DNA of 64,000 bases, taken from NCBI GenBank assembly GCA_013289695.1, contig JABCZK010000014.1, positions 34,845-98,844 of the forward strand, in the 5' to 3' direction. Every line of letters begins with the position of its first letter. The stretch's first letter is position 1. Source of the DNA: Acidobacteriota bacterium. GTDB lineage: Bacteria > Acidobacteriota > Terriglobia > Acidiferrales > UBA7541. The position numbers and the translations under genes are program-made. Positions 1 to 8,390 of the stretch are shown one piece after another. The notes below the pieces were generated by a model. That model saw only the letters and a list, made by a program, of their open reading frames with translations. It was not told the origin of the DNA and ran no database searches.

Positions 1-646
1 GCAGAGACAGGGCGTTTGAGGCGAAGAGGATTTTCGCGGCGCTGATTTTTTGTGCTGCTCCGCGGCTGGTGGTGAGGTGCAGTTCCGGCGTGGCGCTCCA
101 GCTCACATTTTGCACGCGGTGATTTTCGTGGATTTGCGCGCCGTGGCGCTGGGCGGCGCGGGCCAGGCCTGTGACCAGTTTGCCGGGATCGAGCGTGCCG
201 CCGGGCACTTCATTTACCACTCGTAAAATGCCCGAATCATTCCAGGCGACCGGTGATTGGGTGTGCCCCGCTTGGCCGGAACTGGGCTGGCGCGCGATTT
301 CCCATGCGCCGCTGAGTTCGAGATCGCAGCGCACTCTCATTTTTTCGAGGATCGCGCGGAAGCCTGCGAGGACGTCGCCGAGGCCGGGTTGATTGCCGGC
401 GGCAGTTTCGGCGAGGACCATGCCGCCGGTGCGTCCGCTGGCGCCAGCGCCGATGCGGGCGGCTTCGAAGACGGCTACGGAGTTATCCGGCGCTAGGATG
501 CGGAGCCAGGTGGCGGCTGCGAGGCCGGTGAATCCGCCGCCGATTACGGCGAAGTCCACGTGGGCCGGCAGTTTGTGGCGTTGCGGGGTGAAGGAGATGT
601 TCCAGGGAGGAGAGCCCCAGGGGTCGCGTCTTGCGGAGAATGGCAT
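1..646 (-). CDS. FAD-dependent oxidoreductase (DAO family), 3' end cut by window edge
   Basis: The reading frame opens at ATG 646 and runs off the left edge, giving about 215 residues. A dinucleotide-binding motif GGGFTG lies at residues 36-41, followed about 20 residues later by an acidic residue (E61 in VAVFEAARIG) suited to hold the adenine ribose of FAD. The stretch GAGASGRTGGM (from residue 67) is typical of glycine/D-amino-acid oxidase-like flavoproteins that oxidise amines. The family is seen in the sequence; the substrate is unknown. It lies 136 bp downstream of the E2 gene on the same strand and could be the last gene of that transcript. The catalytic C-terminal half is outside the window. 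Confidence 0.8.
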   Translation of the reverse strand, partial: MPFSARRDPWGSPPWNISFTPQRHKLPAHVDFAVIGGGFTGLAAATWLRILAPDNSVAVFEAARIGAGASGRTGGMVLAETAAGNQPGLGDVLAGFRAILEKMRVRCDLELSGAWEIARQPSSGQAGHTQSPVAWNDSGILRVVNEVPGGTLDPGKLVTGLARAAQRHGAQIHENHRVQNVSWSATPELHLTTSRGAAQKISAAKILFASNALSL

Positions 647-669
647 CGGTTTAGGACCGAACGTTCAGG

Positions 670-697
670 GTTGAAAGTTGACAGTTAAAAGTTGAAA
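670..697. repeat. Heptamer tandem repeat, four copies
   Basis: Four consecutive 7-bp units (GTTGAAA, GTTGACA, GTTAAAA, GTTGAAA) sit in the gap between the E2 gene and the flavoprotein gene. Units two and three each differ from the consensus by one base. No function is evident. Confidence 0.6.
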
Positions 698-782
698 GCA
701 AAAACAACCGGCACCCGCAGTGACGCGCTTAACTCTTGGCTCTCAACGGTTGACAGTCAGTTGTCCAACACCGGCCCGCCGA

Positions 783-2135
783 CTACAAAATGCTTTCCGT
801 CCAATTTTCCAGGGTGTGCTTCAGCTTGGCCATGAATTGATGGGCTACGGCGCCGTCTACTACGCGGTGATCGTAGGAGAGCGTAAGGTAGACCATGCTG
901 CGAATGGCTATCGCGTCGTCAATTACCACCGGGCGCTTTTCGATTGTGCCGAGGCCGAGGATGGCGACGTTGGGTTGATTGATTACCGGCAACCCGAATA
1001 GGCCACCGAATACGCCAGGATTGGTAATGGCAAAAGTGCCTTCGGCGACTTCGTCGGGCTTGAGTTTCTTGGAGCGGGCGCGTTCGGCGAGGTCGTTCAT
1101 GGTGCGGGCGATGCCCAGGAAATTTTTCTCTTCCGCGTTCTTGATGACCGGGACGATCAGGCCCCAGTCGAGAGCGACAGCAATGCCGATGTTGCATTCC
1201 TTGTGCAGGATGATGTTGGTGCCATCCACCGAGGCATTCACGGTGGGAAAGGTGCGCAGCGCTTCGACGGCGGCGCGCACGAAGAAGGGCATGAAGGTGA
1301 GCTTGGTGCCGGTGGTTTCTTCGAACTTCGTTTTCATTTTGGCGCGCAAAGTGGCGATGGCAGTCATGTCCGCTTCGTCGACGGAGTAGACATGCGGCGA
1401 GACGTGCTTCGAAAGCACCATGTGTTCGGCGATGCGCTGGCGCATGACGGACATGGGCTGAACTTCGTAATGGCCGAAGTACATTTTTTCGCGGGGGACG
1501 GCGTTTTCGAGAACTGCCGAGGCGCTCGCGCCACCTGTAGCGGGCGGCACGCCCGCGGGTCGCGCCAGCGGTGGTGCAGCCGACGCCGCACTGGAAGAAG
1601 CTGCCGCAGCAGGGGCGCCACCCCCTTGCACGGCGCCGAGAATGTCGCTCTTGCTGACGCGTCCTCCGGCACCGGTGCCGGGGACCTGGGAGACGTCAAT
1701 ATTATGTTCGCGCGCGATTTTGCGGACGAGCGGAGAGCTGCGAACTTTTTCACCGCTGGCGGACGTGGGTTGCGGCGCGACCGATGCGGGCGCGGACGGA
1801 GCAGGCGCGGCGGATTTCGCAGCGGGAGGCGGCGCGGCGGGTTTGGCGGCTTCGGGTTTCGCGGGTGCGGCGGCTGGCGCAGAGCTGACGGCGCCGTCGC
1901 TTGCTTCGATCACGGCGACTACCGTTTGGATCGGCACGGTCTGGCCTTCACCGACTTTGATTTCTTTCAGCACGCCGGCCGAGGGCGAGGGAATTTCCGC
2001 GTCCACTTTATCCGTGGAAATTTCGAACAGCGGTTCATCGCGCTCGATTTTGTCTCCGGCTTTCTTCAGCCATTTGGTAATCGTGCCTTCGAAAATACTT
2101 TCGCCCATTTGGGGCATGATGACGTCAACAGCCAT
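783..2135 (-). CDS. Dihydrolipoyllysine-residue acyltransferase (E2) of a 2-oxoacid dehydrogenase complex
   Basis: This is the 450-residue core of the complex. It passes the acyl group from E1 via a swinging lipoyl arm to CoA. The N-terminal lipoyl domain (about 1-77) carries the modified lysine K43 in STDKVDAE. An Ala/Pro-rich linker (about 80-128) follows, then a peripheral subunit-binding domain (about 131-170, RSSPLVRKIAREHNI) and the catalytic domain (about 225-450) with the HRVVDG motif (H423, D427). There is one lipoyl domain, the usual size for a Gram-negative-type E2. It lies downstream of E1-alpha and E1-beta on the same strand. Whether the substrate is pyruvate or a branched-chain oxoacid cannot be settled from sequence alone. 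Confidence 0.93.
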   Translation of the reverse strand: MAVDVIMPQMGESIFEGTITKWLKKAGDKIERDEPLFEISTDKVDAEIPSPSAGVLKEIKVGEGQTVPIQTVVAVIEASDGAVSSAPAAAPAKPEAAKPAAPPPAAKSAAPAPSAPASVAPQPTSASGEKVRSSPLVRKIAREHNIDVSQVPGTGAGGRVSKSDILGAVQGGGAPAAAASSSAASAAPPLARPAGVPPATGGASASAVLENAVPREKMYFGHYEVQPMSVMRQRIAEHMVLSKHVSPHVYSVDEADMTAIATLRAKMKTKFEETTGTKLTFMPFFVRAAVEALRTFPTVNASVDGTNIILHKECNIGIAVALDWGLIVPVIKNAEEKNFLGIARTMNDLAERARSKKLKPDEVAEGTFAITNPGVFGGLFGLPVINQPNVAILGLGTIEKRPVVIDDAIAIRSMVYLTLSYDHRVVDGAVAHQFMAKLKHTLENWTESIL

Positions 2136-2211
2136 GGTCTTCTCCTATAAGTACGAACGCGCGCCGCGGGACTAATTGCAACTAGTTTCGACTGATTTCC
2201 ACGAGGCACAA

Positions 2212-2463
2212 CTAGGCGGCGCTGAGACATTCCTCGTGCCACACGCCGGGAATGCCCTGCAGCGTGTAAATCTCGTCGCCGCCGGTGAAGAAATCGACGG
2301 CCTTCACTTTCGCGATGCGGCCAGCGAAGGCAAGCTGCTCCGGCTCGAGCTCGTTGTGATACTGGCCGGCTTCCAGAAAAGCTTCGAGGAAAGCGCGGTC
2401 GGCGATTTTCACTTCGCTGCCTACTTCGAATTCGGCGTTGTTGATGCCCTTGCTCTTTCCCAT
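2212..2463 (-). CDS. Small protein of unknown function inside the 2-oxoacid dehydrogenase operon
   Basis: The product has 83 residues, is acidic and soluble, and has no signal peptide or membrane segment. It begins MGKSKGINNAEFEVGSEVKI and ends GVWHEECLSAA. I do not recognise the family. It sits 25 bp after E1-beta and 76 bp before E2, on the same strand, so it is probably co-transcribed and made in amounts similar to the complex. The bulky-residue pattern (FEVGSEVKI, FAGRIAKVKAV, YTLQGIPGVW) suggests a small beta-barrel, which is inference. It could be an assembly or regulatory factor of the complex, but nothing shown proves that. Confidence 0.6.
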   Translation of the reverse strand: MGKSKGINNAEFEVGSEVKIADRAFLEAFLEAGQYHNELEPEQLAFAGRIAKVKAVDFFTGGDEIYTLQGIPGVWHEECLSAA

Positions 2464-2488
2464 CGTCTCGATCCTGCCTTTGTCCGCT

Positions 2489-3508
2489 TTAGTATTTTGC
2501 CAGTTCGCGCGCGGCCGCGACTACTTTTTCGGTGTTGGGTAAAAAGCGTTCCTCGAGAGGCGGCGCATAGGGCACAGGCGTATCCAGAGCGGTGACGCGG
2601 GCGACCGGGCCGTCGAGATCCTCGAAAGCGCCTTCAAAGACGAGAGCGGCAATTTCGCCGGCAATGCCGCCGGTGCGCGTGTCTTCATGCACCACCAGCA
2701 GCTTGTTGGTCTTCTTCACTGAAGTGAGAATGGTGTCCTTATCGAGCGGAAGCAGAGTGCGCAGGTCAATCACTTCCGCTTCGATGCCTTCCTTCGCGAG
2801 AAGCACGGCTGCTTCCATGGCAATGTGCGCCATCGCGGCATAGCTGACGATGGTCAAATCGCGGCCCGCGCGGCGCACGATGGCTTTGCCGATCGGCACG
2901 GTGTAATCGCCCGGCGGCATTTCTTCCTTCAGCCGACGGTACAGATACTTGTGCTCGAAGAACAGCACGGGATTGTTGTCGCGAATCGCGGACTTCAGCA
3001 GCCCCTTGGCATCCGACGGAGTGGAAGGATAAATCACTTTCAGCCCGGGCGTGTGCACGAAATACATTTCCGGGTTCGCGGAATGGAACGGGCCACCGTG
3101 CACGCCGCCGCCCGAAGGGCCGCGAATGACCATGGGCACTGGAGCGCCCCAGAGGTAGTGCGATTTCGCGACGAAGTTGGTGACCTGGTTGAAGCAGCAG
3201 GCAATGAAATCGATGAACTGCATTTCGGCTACCGGGCGCAGGCCGAGGAAGCTCATGCCGCAGGCCGCACCGATGATGGCAGTTTCGGCGATGGGCGTTT
3301 CGATGACGCGCTCGCGGCCGAATTTCGCGAGCAGGCCGTCGGTGACTTTGAACGCGCCGCCGTACACGCCAATGTCTTCGCCGATGGCAACGACGGCGGG
3401 GTCGCGTTCCATTTCTTCAAACATGGCCTGGCGAATCGCGTCCACCATGGTTATAGGACCGGAAGCGGGGACGACTTTGGAGGACGCGCTCGGTGCGGTG
3501 TGGGACAT
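2489..3508 (-). CDS. 2-oxoacid dehydrogenase E1 component, beta subunit
   Basis: This 339-residue protein is the expected length for E1-beta of the heterotetrameric (alpha2beta2) pyruvate or branched-chain 2-oxoacid dehydrogenase. Family features are the N-terminal MVDAIRQAMFEEM segment, the EDIGVYGGAFKVTDGL region that contacts thiamine diphosphate, the ETPIAETAIIGAACG stretch, and the C-terminal transketolase-C region (LRTLLPLDKDTI, VVHEDTRTGG). Its start lies 2 nt after the E1-alpha stop, so translation is probably coupled. With E1-alpha it decarboxylates the 2-oxoacid and acylates the lipoyl group of E2. Confidence 0.94.
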   Translation of the reverse strand: MSHTAPSASSKVVPASGPITMVDAIRQAMFEEMERDPAVVAIGEDIGVYGGAFKVTDGLLAKFGRERVIETPIAETAIIGAACGMSFLGLRPVAEMQFIDFIACCFNQVTNFVAKSHYLWGAPVPMVIRGPSGGGVHGGPFHSANPEMYFVHTPGLKVIYPSTPSDAKGLLKSAIRDNNPVLFFEHKYLYRRLKEEMPPGDYTVPIGKAIVRRAGRDLTIVSYAAMAHIAMEAAVLLAKEGIEAEVIDLRTLLPLDKDTILTSVKKTNKLLVVHEDTRTGGIAGEIAALVFEGAFEDLDGPVARVTALDTPVPYAPPLEERFLPNTEKVVAAARELAKY

Positions 3509-3510
3509 CG

Positions 3511-5037
3511 TCAGCGCCTCCCCTGTTTATCCTGCGGATTTTTCGTGAACGGCTTGCCCTGCGCATTCTTGCCGAAGGGCTTGTTGCGCGGGCCTTTGCT
3601 GAAAGATTTCTCCTGCGGATTGCGGCTGAAGGATTTCTCTTTAGGCGCGCGGGTGTAGGCCGGTTTGTTCTGCGGGTTCTCGGGACTTTGGCGAAAGGCC
3701 TTGTCTTTCGGGCCACGGCCGAACGGGACGCGGGGTACGGCGGGCTCCTCAGTGACGACTTCCGTACCCGGCGCGGCGTGCGCGGCTTGCGGCCCCGGTT
3801 GGGGTTGAATGCGTTCGGGTGCGGGTGCCGGAACCGATTTTTGCATCGCCGGATGGCTCGCTGGCGCGGCAGTGGCCGCCGGCACGGGCGTCTGCGATGA
3901 GGTTTTCGCGCCGTTGCCTCCGGTGATCGCGGCTTGGGTGTATGCGGGAAGATCTTTCAGGCGCCAGGTAGGATCGATGCTCGACTTTGGCGGCATCAGG
4001 TCGGCTTTTGCGCGCTTCCAGTCGGCTTCGATTTTGTGGCAGCCGTCGCAGTACACGCCTTCTTCGGCTAGTTCGGGCGGCGGGAGTGGAGAATCTTCGG
4101 CGAATTTCTGCTCGACGTCGAGTTCGCGCTCGATGCGCGCGTCAATTTCGGATTTGGCGGCGGCGTCCCAGATTTTGTTCTCGCTGAGATATTTTTCGTA
4201 GAGCGTGATGGGATCGCGCGCCTTCCAGTAATCGAACATTTCCTTGGGAACATATTCGGCGGGATCGTGCTGGGCGTGTCCGCGCATGCGCATCGTTTTC
4301 ACTTCAATGATGCGCGGGCCGCGGCCGGCGCGACATTCGTTTACGGCTTCTTTGGCGGCTTGATAGACGGCTACTACATCGTTGCCGTCAACGATGGCGC
4401 TGGCGATTCCGTAGGCGGCGCCACGATCGGCGAGATTCTGAATGGGTACCTGGCGCGAGACGGGAGTGGAATAGGCCCACTGATTATTTTCGATGATTAG
4501 CACGAACGCGGCGCGCTGCGAGGCGGCCAGGCCCAGCCCCTCGTGGAATGCGCCGGTGGAGCTGCCGCCGTCGCCGATCCATGTGAGCGCGACGATGTTT
4601 TGCCCGAGATAGCGGCCGGCCATGGCCACGCCGGTCATAACCGGAATTAAATCGCCCAGCATGGAAATGGGAGAGACGATGTGGCGGACTTTCAGGTCGC
4701 CGAAATGGCTGGTGCCGTCTTTGCCCAGCGTCGGCGAAGTGAATTTGGCCATGTGCTGGGTGAAGATGTCACGCGGCGGGACGCCCTTTACAAGCAGCGC
4801 GCCGATATTGCGGATCATGGGAGCTATCCAGTCGCGTTTTTCCAGGGCGTAGCACGTGCCGACGGAGACGGCTTCCTGGCCGAGGCTGGAATACAGGCCG
4901 CCTACAATTTTATTTTGGCGGAAGAGGCGGACCATGCGCTCTTCGAGCTGGCGATTGAGCTGCATGTAATAGTAGAGATCGAGGTGCTGCTCGCGCGTCA
5001 TTGGCTGAGTCGCGGGTTGGGTCGCTGATTGGGTCAT
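3511..5037 (-). CDS. 2-oxoacid dehydrogenase E1 component, alpha subunit, with long basic C-terminal repeat tail
   Basis: The product has 508 residues, about 120 more than a usual E1-alpha. The first ~375 residues are the thiamine-diphosphate-binding subunit. The cofactor motif runs from GDGGSS (about 155) to the NN pair (about 184-185), and the MRMRGHAQHDPAEY segment follows near 249. A CxxC pair (YCDGCHK) sits near 330. From about 380 comes an Ala/Pro/Gln linker, then from about 440 a strongly basic tail of imperfect 9-10-residue units such as APKEKSFSR, NPQEKSFSK and GPRNKPFGK. The start overlaps the lipB stop by 4 nt (ATGA). The enzyme call is secure; the role of the tail is unknown. Confidence 0.92.
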   Translation of the reverse strand: MTQSATQPATQPMTREQHLDLYYYMQLNRQLEERMVRLFRQNKIVGGLYSSLGQEAVSVGTCYALEKRDWIAPMIRNIGALLVKGVPPRDIFTQHMAKFTSPTLGKDGTSHFGDLKVRHIVSPISMLGDLIPVMTGVAMAGRYLGQNIVALTWIGDGGSSTGAFHEGLGLAASQRAAFVLIIENNQWAYSTPVSRQVPIQNLADRGAAYGIASAIVDGNDVVAVYQAAKEAVNECRAGRGPRIIEVKTMRMRGHAQHDPAEYVPKEMFDYWKARDPITLYEKYLSENKIWDAAAKSEIDARIERELDVEQKFAEDSPLPPPELAEEGVYCDGCHKIEADWKRAKADLMPPKSSIDPTWRLKDLPAYTQAAITGGNGAKTSSQTPVPAATAAPASHPAMQKSVPAPAPERIQPQPGPQAAHAAPGTEVVTEEPAVPRVPFGRGPKDKAFRQSPENPQNKPAYTRAPKEKSFSRNPQEKSFSKGPRNKPFGKNAQGKPFTKNPQDKQGRR

Positions 5038-5804
5038 GCCATGCTCCCTTTTAGTTCCAAAACCTCGCTGGGGCGTGGCGCGAGCGCGTGTTGGACGTAG
5101 TGTTGCAATTTTTCCTCGAGTTCGGCGTGCGTGATGGGAATCATGTTGCGCTCGAACAGTTCGCCGAAATGCGCGGCCAGTTTGGGCTGGACTTCATCGG
5201 CGCGGACGGCGCGGTCGAGCACGCGTTCGAGCGACGTGGCGCGCTTACCGGCGATGCCGCACGGGACGATTAGATCAAAGTATCGCAGATCGGTTGCAAC
5301 ATTGTACGCGAAGCCGTGGGAAGTGACCCATCGGCTGAGGTGCACACCGAGGGCAGCGAGTTTTTCTTCGCCAGCAGGTGACTGCACCCAGATTCCGTGG
5401 CGATCGGTGACGCGCGCGGCCGTGATGCCGAAATCGGCGGAGGCGCGGATCATGGTTTCTTCCAGTTGCTGGACGTACCAGCGGACGTCGCGACGATGCT
5501 CGGTGAGATCGAGGATGGGGTAGCCGACGATTTGTCCTGGGCCGTGGTAGGTGATGTCGCCGCCGCGATTGGTTTCGTGGAACGTGACGTTCATTTGGGA
5601 TAGCAGGTGGTCACTGGCGCGTAGATTTTTGCGATTGCCGTTGCGGCCCAAGGTGATTACGTGGGGATGTTCGCAGAAGAGCAGGATGTCTGGAATGGCG
5701 CCGGCTTTGCGGGCCTCGACGAGATGATGCTGCAGTGCACACGCGGCGGCGTAGGGCAGCAGGCCTGCGTTTACTTGCCAGCAAATTTTTTCTGGTTGCT
5801 TCAC
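5034..5804 (-). CDS. lipB: Octanoyl-[ACP]:protein N-octanoyltransferase LipB
   Basis: This 256-residue enzyme moves octanoate from acyl-carrier protein to lipoyl-domain lysines, the first step of lipoate synthesis. The family signature RGGDITYHGPGQ spans residues 80-91. The catalytic pair appears as K148 (EEKLAALGV) and C182 (VPCGIAGKR), matching K135/C169 of the E. coli enzyme. It sits between lpdA and E1-alpha and overlaps E1-alpha by 4 nt. Synthesis of the modifying enzyme is thus tied to its substrate, the E2 lipoyl domain of the same operon. LipA, needed for sulfur insertion, is not in the window. Confidence 0.95.
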   Translation of the reverse strand: MKQPEKICWQVNAGLLPYAAACALQHHLVEARKAGAIPDILLFCEHPHVITLGRNGNRKNLRASDHLLSQMNVTFHETNRGGDITYHGPGQIVGYPILDLTEHRRDVRWYVQQLEETMIRASADFGITAARVTDRHGIWVQSPAGEEKLAALGVHLSRWVTSHGFAYNVATDLRYFDLIVPCGIAGKRATSLERVLDRAVRADEVQPKLAAHFGELFERNMIPITHAELEEKLQHYVQHALAPRPSEVLELKGSMA

Positions 5805-5914
5805 GAAACCGTAGCCGTTTCCGGCGGCTTGCCGCCGATCAGTATTGCCTTAACTGAACAGACAAGATTGCCTGTGCCGCCAACACCATTTCGACCGACC
5901 TTTCTCATCACGCG

Positions 5915-7312
5915 CTAATAGTTGATGCTTAAGCCTCGCACGGAATTGAATGCGTCGCCCATTGCTTCCCATACTGTGGGGTGGGCGTGGATTGTGGCGG
6001 CCATGTCGTCGAGCGTGGCTTCGAGGCCCAGGGCGGCAACCGGCTCGGCGATGATTTCCGTGGCCAGCGGGCCGATGGCATGCACGCCGAGAATTTCGCC
6101 GTATTTTTCTTCGGCTACCACTTTGATGAAGCCTTCATGCTGGCCGAGAATCGTGGCTTTGCTATTGCCGAGGAACGGGAATTTTCCAGTTTTTACCTGG
6201 AAGCCGGCGTCGCGAGCTTGTTTTTCGGTGAGGCCGATGGAACCGATCTGCGGCTCGCAGTACGTGGCGTTGGGGCAGCGCTTGCGGTCGAAGGGCTGCA
6301 TTTTTTTTCCGGCCATGCGGCCGACGGCGATGATGCCTTCCATGGAGGCGGCGTGCGCGAGTTGCGGCAGGCCGGCGACGATGTCGCCGATGGCGTAGAG
6401 GTGCGGCTCGTCGGTTTCAAGGAATGCGTTGGTGTGAATAAAGCCGCGCTCGAGTTTGGCTTTGGTTTTCTCGATGCCGATATTTTCAGTGAGCGGGCGG
6501 CGGCCGACCGCGATGAGAACTTTTTCGGCGCTAATGGTTTGCGCTTTTCCGGTTTTGTCTTTGTAAACGACCGTGGCGCCGTTTGCTTCTTTCCTCACGG
6601 ACTCGACTTTGGCTTCCAGTTCAATTTTCATGCCGCGTTTCACAAGGGCTTTGTGCAGCTCGGCGGAAATTTCTTCGTCTTCGAGGGGAACGACGCGCGG
6701 AAGCGCTTCGAGCAGCGTTACTTCGGAGCCGAAGGTGCGGAAGATGGAGGCGAATTCGACGCCGACGGCGCCGCAGCCTACCACGATCATTGATTTTGGG
6801 ATTTGCTGCAGGCCGAGAATTTCGCGGTTGGTGAGGACTGTGGCGCCGTCAATTTCTACTCCGGGCAGGGAGCGGGCGGCGGAACCGGTGGCGACCAGGA
6901 TGTTCGCGGTTTCAAGCTCGGTGTTATTGCCGTCTTTTTCTACGGTGACGCGGCCGGGACCGGCGATTGTGCCCCAGCCGGTGATGGATTCGACTTTATT
7001 TTTTTTGAAGAGCGCGCCGATGCCGCCAGCGTGTTTCTTTACGATTTTGTCTTTGCGCGCGAGGATGGCGGGCCAATTGATTTTTACGTCTTTTACTTCG
7101 AAGCCGAATTCTTCGGCGCGTTTGAAATGATCGTAAATGTCGGCGTGGTGCAGGAAAACTTTGGTGGGGATGCAGCCGACGTGCAGGCAAGTGCCTCCGA
7201 GAAACGGATCTTTTTCGACGACGGCGACTTTCAGGCCCCACTGCGCGGCGCGGATGGCGGCGACGTATCCGCCCGGTCCGCTGCCGATGATCACGACATC
7301 GTATTTAGCCAA
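5915..7312 (-). CDS. lpdA: Dihydrolipoyl dehydrogenase (E3)
   Basis: This 465-residue flavoprotein disulfide reductase reoxidises dihydrolipoamide of E2 and makes NADH. FAD binding is shown by IGSGPGG (about 9-15). The redox disulfide is C42/C47 in GGTCLHVGCIP, where His replaces the more common Asn. An NAD-binding GCGAVGVEFA motif lies mid-protein, and the C-terminal HPTVWEA provides the catalytic His-Glu pair. It is the first gene of the minus-strand cluster, 110 bp upstream of lipB, so a promoter probably lies near 7320-7450. Confidence 0.95.
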   Translation of the reverse strand: MAKYDVVIIGSGPGGYVAAIRAAQWGLKVAVVEKDPFLGGTCLHVGCIPTKVFLHHADIYDHFKRAEEFGFEVKDVKINWPAILARKDKIVKKHAGGIGALFKKNKVESITGWGTIAGPGRVTVEKDGNNTELETANILVATGSAARSLPGVEIDGATVLTNREILGLQQIPKSMIVVGCGAVGVEFASIFRTFGSEVTLLEALPRVVPLEDEEISAELHKALVKRGMKIELEAKVESVRKEANGATVVYKDKTGKAQTISAEKVLIAVGRRPLTENIGIEKTKAKLERGFIHTNAFLETDEPHLYAIGDIVAGLPQLAHAASMEGIIAVGRMAGKKMQPFDRKRCPNATYCEPQIGSIGLTEKQARDAGFQVKTGKFPFLGNSKATILGQHEGFIKVVAEEKYGEILGVHAIGPLATEIIAEPVAALGLEATLDDMAATIHAHPTVWEAMGDAFNSVRGLSINY

Positions 7313-7478
7313 ACCAGTCCTCCCCCAAAAGCTGTGCGTTGCGAGATATGCTTTCGATCATGGAAGGATGTCCAGGATAGCGGATAAGGATTGCGGCTCT
7401 TCCAGGCTCGCAAACGTAAGATTTTAACAGCGGTGTGGGTTGGCCGCAACCCTGACGGTGTGGAAGGGGCTAGCCAGC

Positions 7479-7868
7479 TTAGTGGACACGCTCGTGCGTG
7501 AAGCGATCACGACCGGCCCAGTAGGGGCATTGCGGGCACGATTTTCCTTCAGGATAGTCGATGCCTTCTTCGTGAGGGCAGCCAATGATGCGATCGGTAG
7601 CAACGACGGATTTGACGCCGTGCTCTTTCAAGAAGGCGGTCACCTTCGCGCCCGCGTCGGGATCGTTTCGAACGTCGACATCCTCCGCGAACCAGCGCTC
7701 CAGCGGGTCTGGCTCTGCATGCTCATCGCGGACGATGGCCACAACGATTTTGGTGGCACGTTCGGCGGTAGGGCCATAGCAGGCGATGGTGGCGGCGGGA
7801 AAGCCGCGAAATCCCCGTCGAGAATTTTTCCCCAGCCATTTCTTCGCTGATGTTTCGCGACTCTTCAT
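7479..7868 (-). CDS. Unknown protein with C-terminal cysteine/histidine motif
   Basis: The product has 129 residues. The N-terminal half is basic (MKSRETSAKKWLGKNSRRGF). A middle region (TKIVVAIVRDEHAEPDPLERWF) is followed by AKVTAFLKEHGVKSVVATD. The C-terminus holds C-P-H-E-E, then C-P-Q-C-P-Y-W and a final THERVH, which could bind a metal ion, probably zinc. I do not recognise the family. The next gene (7887-8390) is on the same strand 18 bp upstream, so the two may be co-transcribed. Confidence 0.55.
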   Translation of the reverse strand: MKSRETSAKKWLGKNSRRGFRGFPAATIACYGPTAERATKIVVAIVRDEHAEPDPLERWFAEDVDVRNDPDAGAKVTAFLKEHGVKSVVATDRIIGCPHEEGIDYPEGKSCPQCPYWAGRDRFTHERVH

Positions 7869-7886
7869 GTTCGTCGTTTACTGTCT

Positions 7887-8390
7887 CTAGTGGCACTTCG
7901 TCTGTATGTATTCCTTGAGTTTCCCCTGACTCTGCTTCTTCAACAGGTCGTCGAGCGTCTTCGATCTGGCGTCCGGCTTTTGTTGCAGGATTGCCTGGTA
8001 GGTTTTCACGACGCTTTCCAGTGCGGATTCGTTCATGGCGTTCGAGTCTGCAGCTTTGTCCCGATTTTCAATCACAAACGCGGCACTCGCAAGCATGTAC
8101 TGGCGCGTGATTGTATGCGAGTAAGTGTACTTCGTTGCGTTGAGCTCATTAAGAAGGGGCGCACAGAGCGGTACGTGAACATCGTGCACATCCTCGACGC
8201 GCTTTAAGGCCGCATCGCCCTGTTTGTTCAAGCTGTCATCGAGCGGAGCACTTTCCAGTTTGCGCGTGGTCTCGACCCACTGGGCTCGTTCGTCCGGCGT
8301 TGCAATGGCCTGCGCCGATGCCTGCGGCGCGATAACGGCGACACAAATTAGAGTGGAGGCCCAGCCAACAACTAAAAGATTGTGACGCAT
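7887..8390 (-). CDS. Exported protein of unknown function
   Basis: The product has 167 residues. The first ~26 form a signal peptide, with a hydrophobic run from LLVVGWASTLICVAVIA and a likely cleavage after ASA. The mature part is helical and charged (LESAPLDDSLNKQGDAALKR, DKAADSNAMNESALESVVKT) with no motif I recognise. It is probably periplasmic. The stop is 18 bp from the start of the next minus-strand gene. Confidence 0.6.
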   Translation of the reverse strand: MRHNLLVVGWASTLICVAVIAPQASAQAIATPDERAQWVETTRKLESAPLDDSLNKQGDAALKRVEDVHDVHVPLCAPLLNELNATKYTYSHTITRQYMLASAAFVIENRDKAADSNAMNESALESVVKTYQAILQQKPDARSKTLDDLLKKQSQGKLKEYIQTKCH

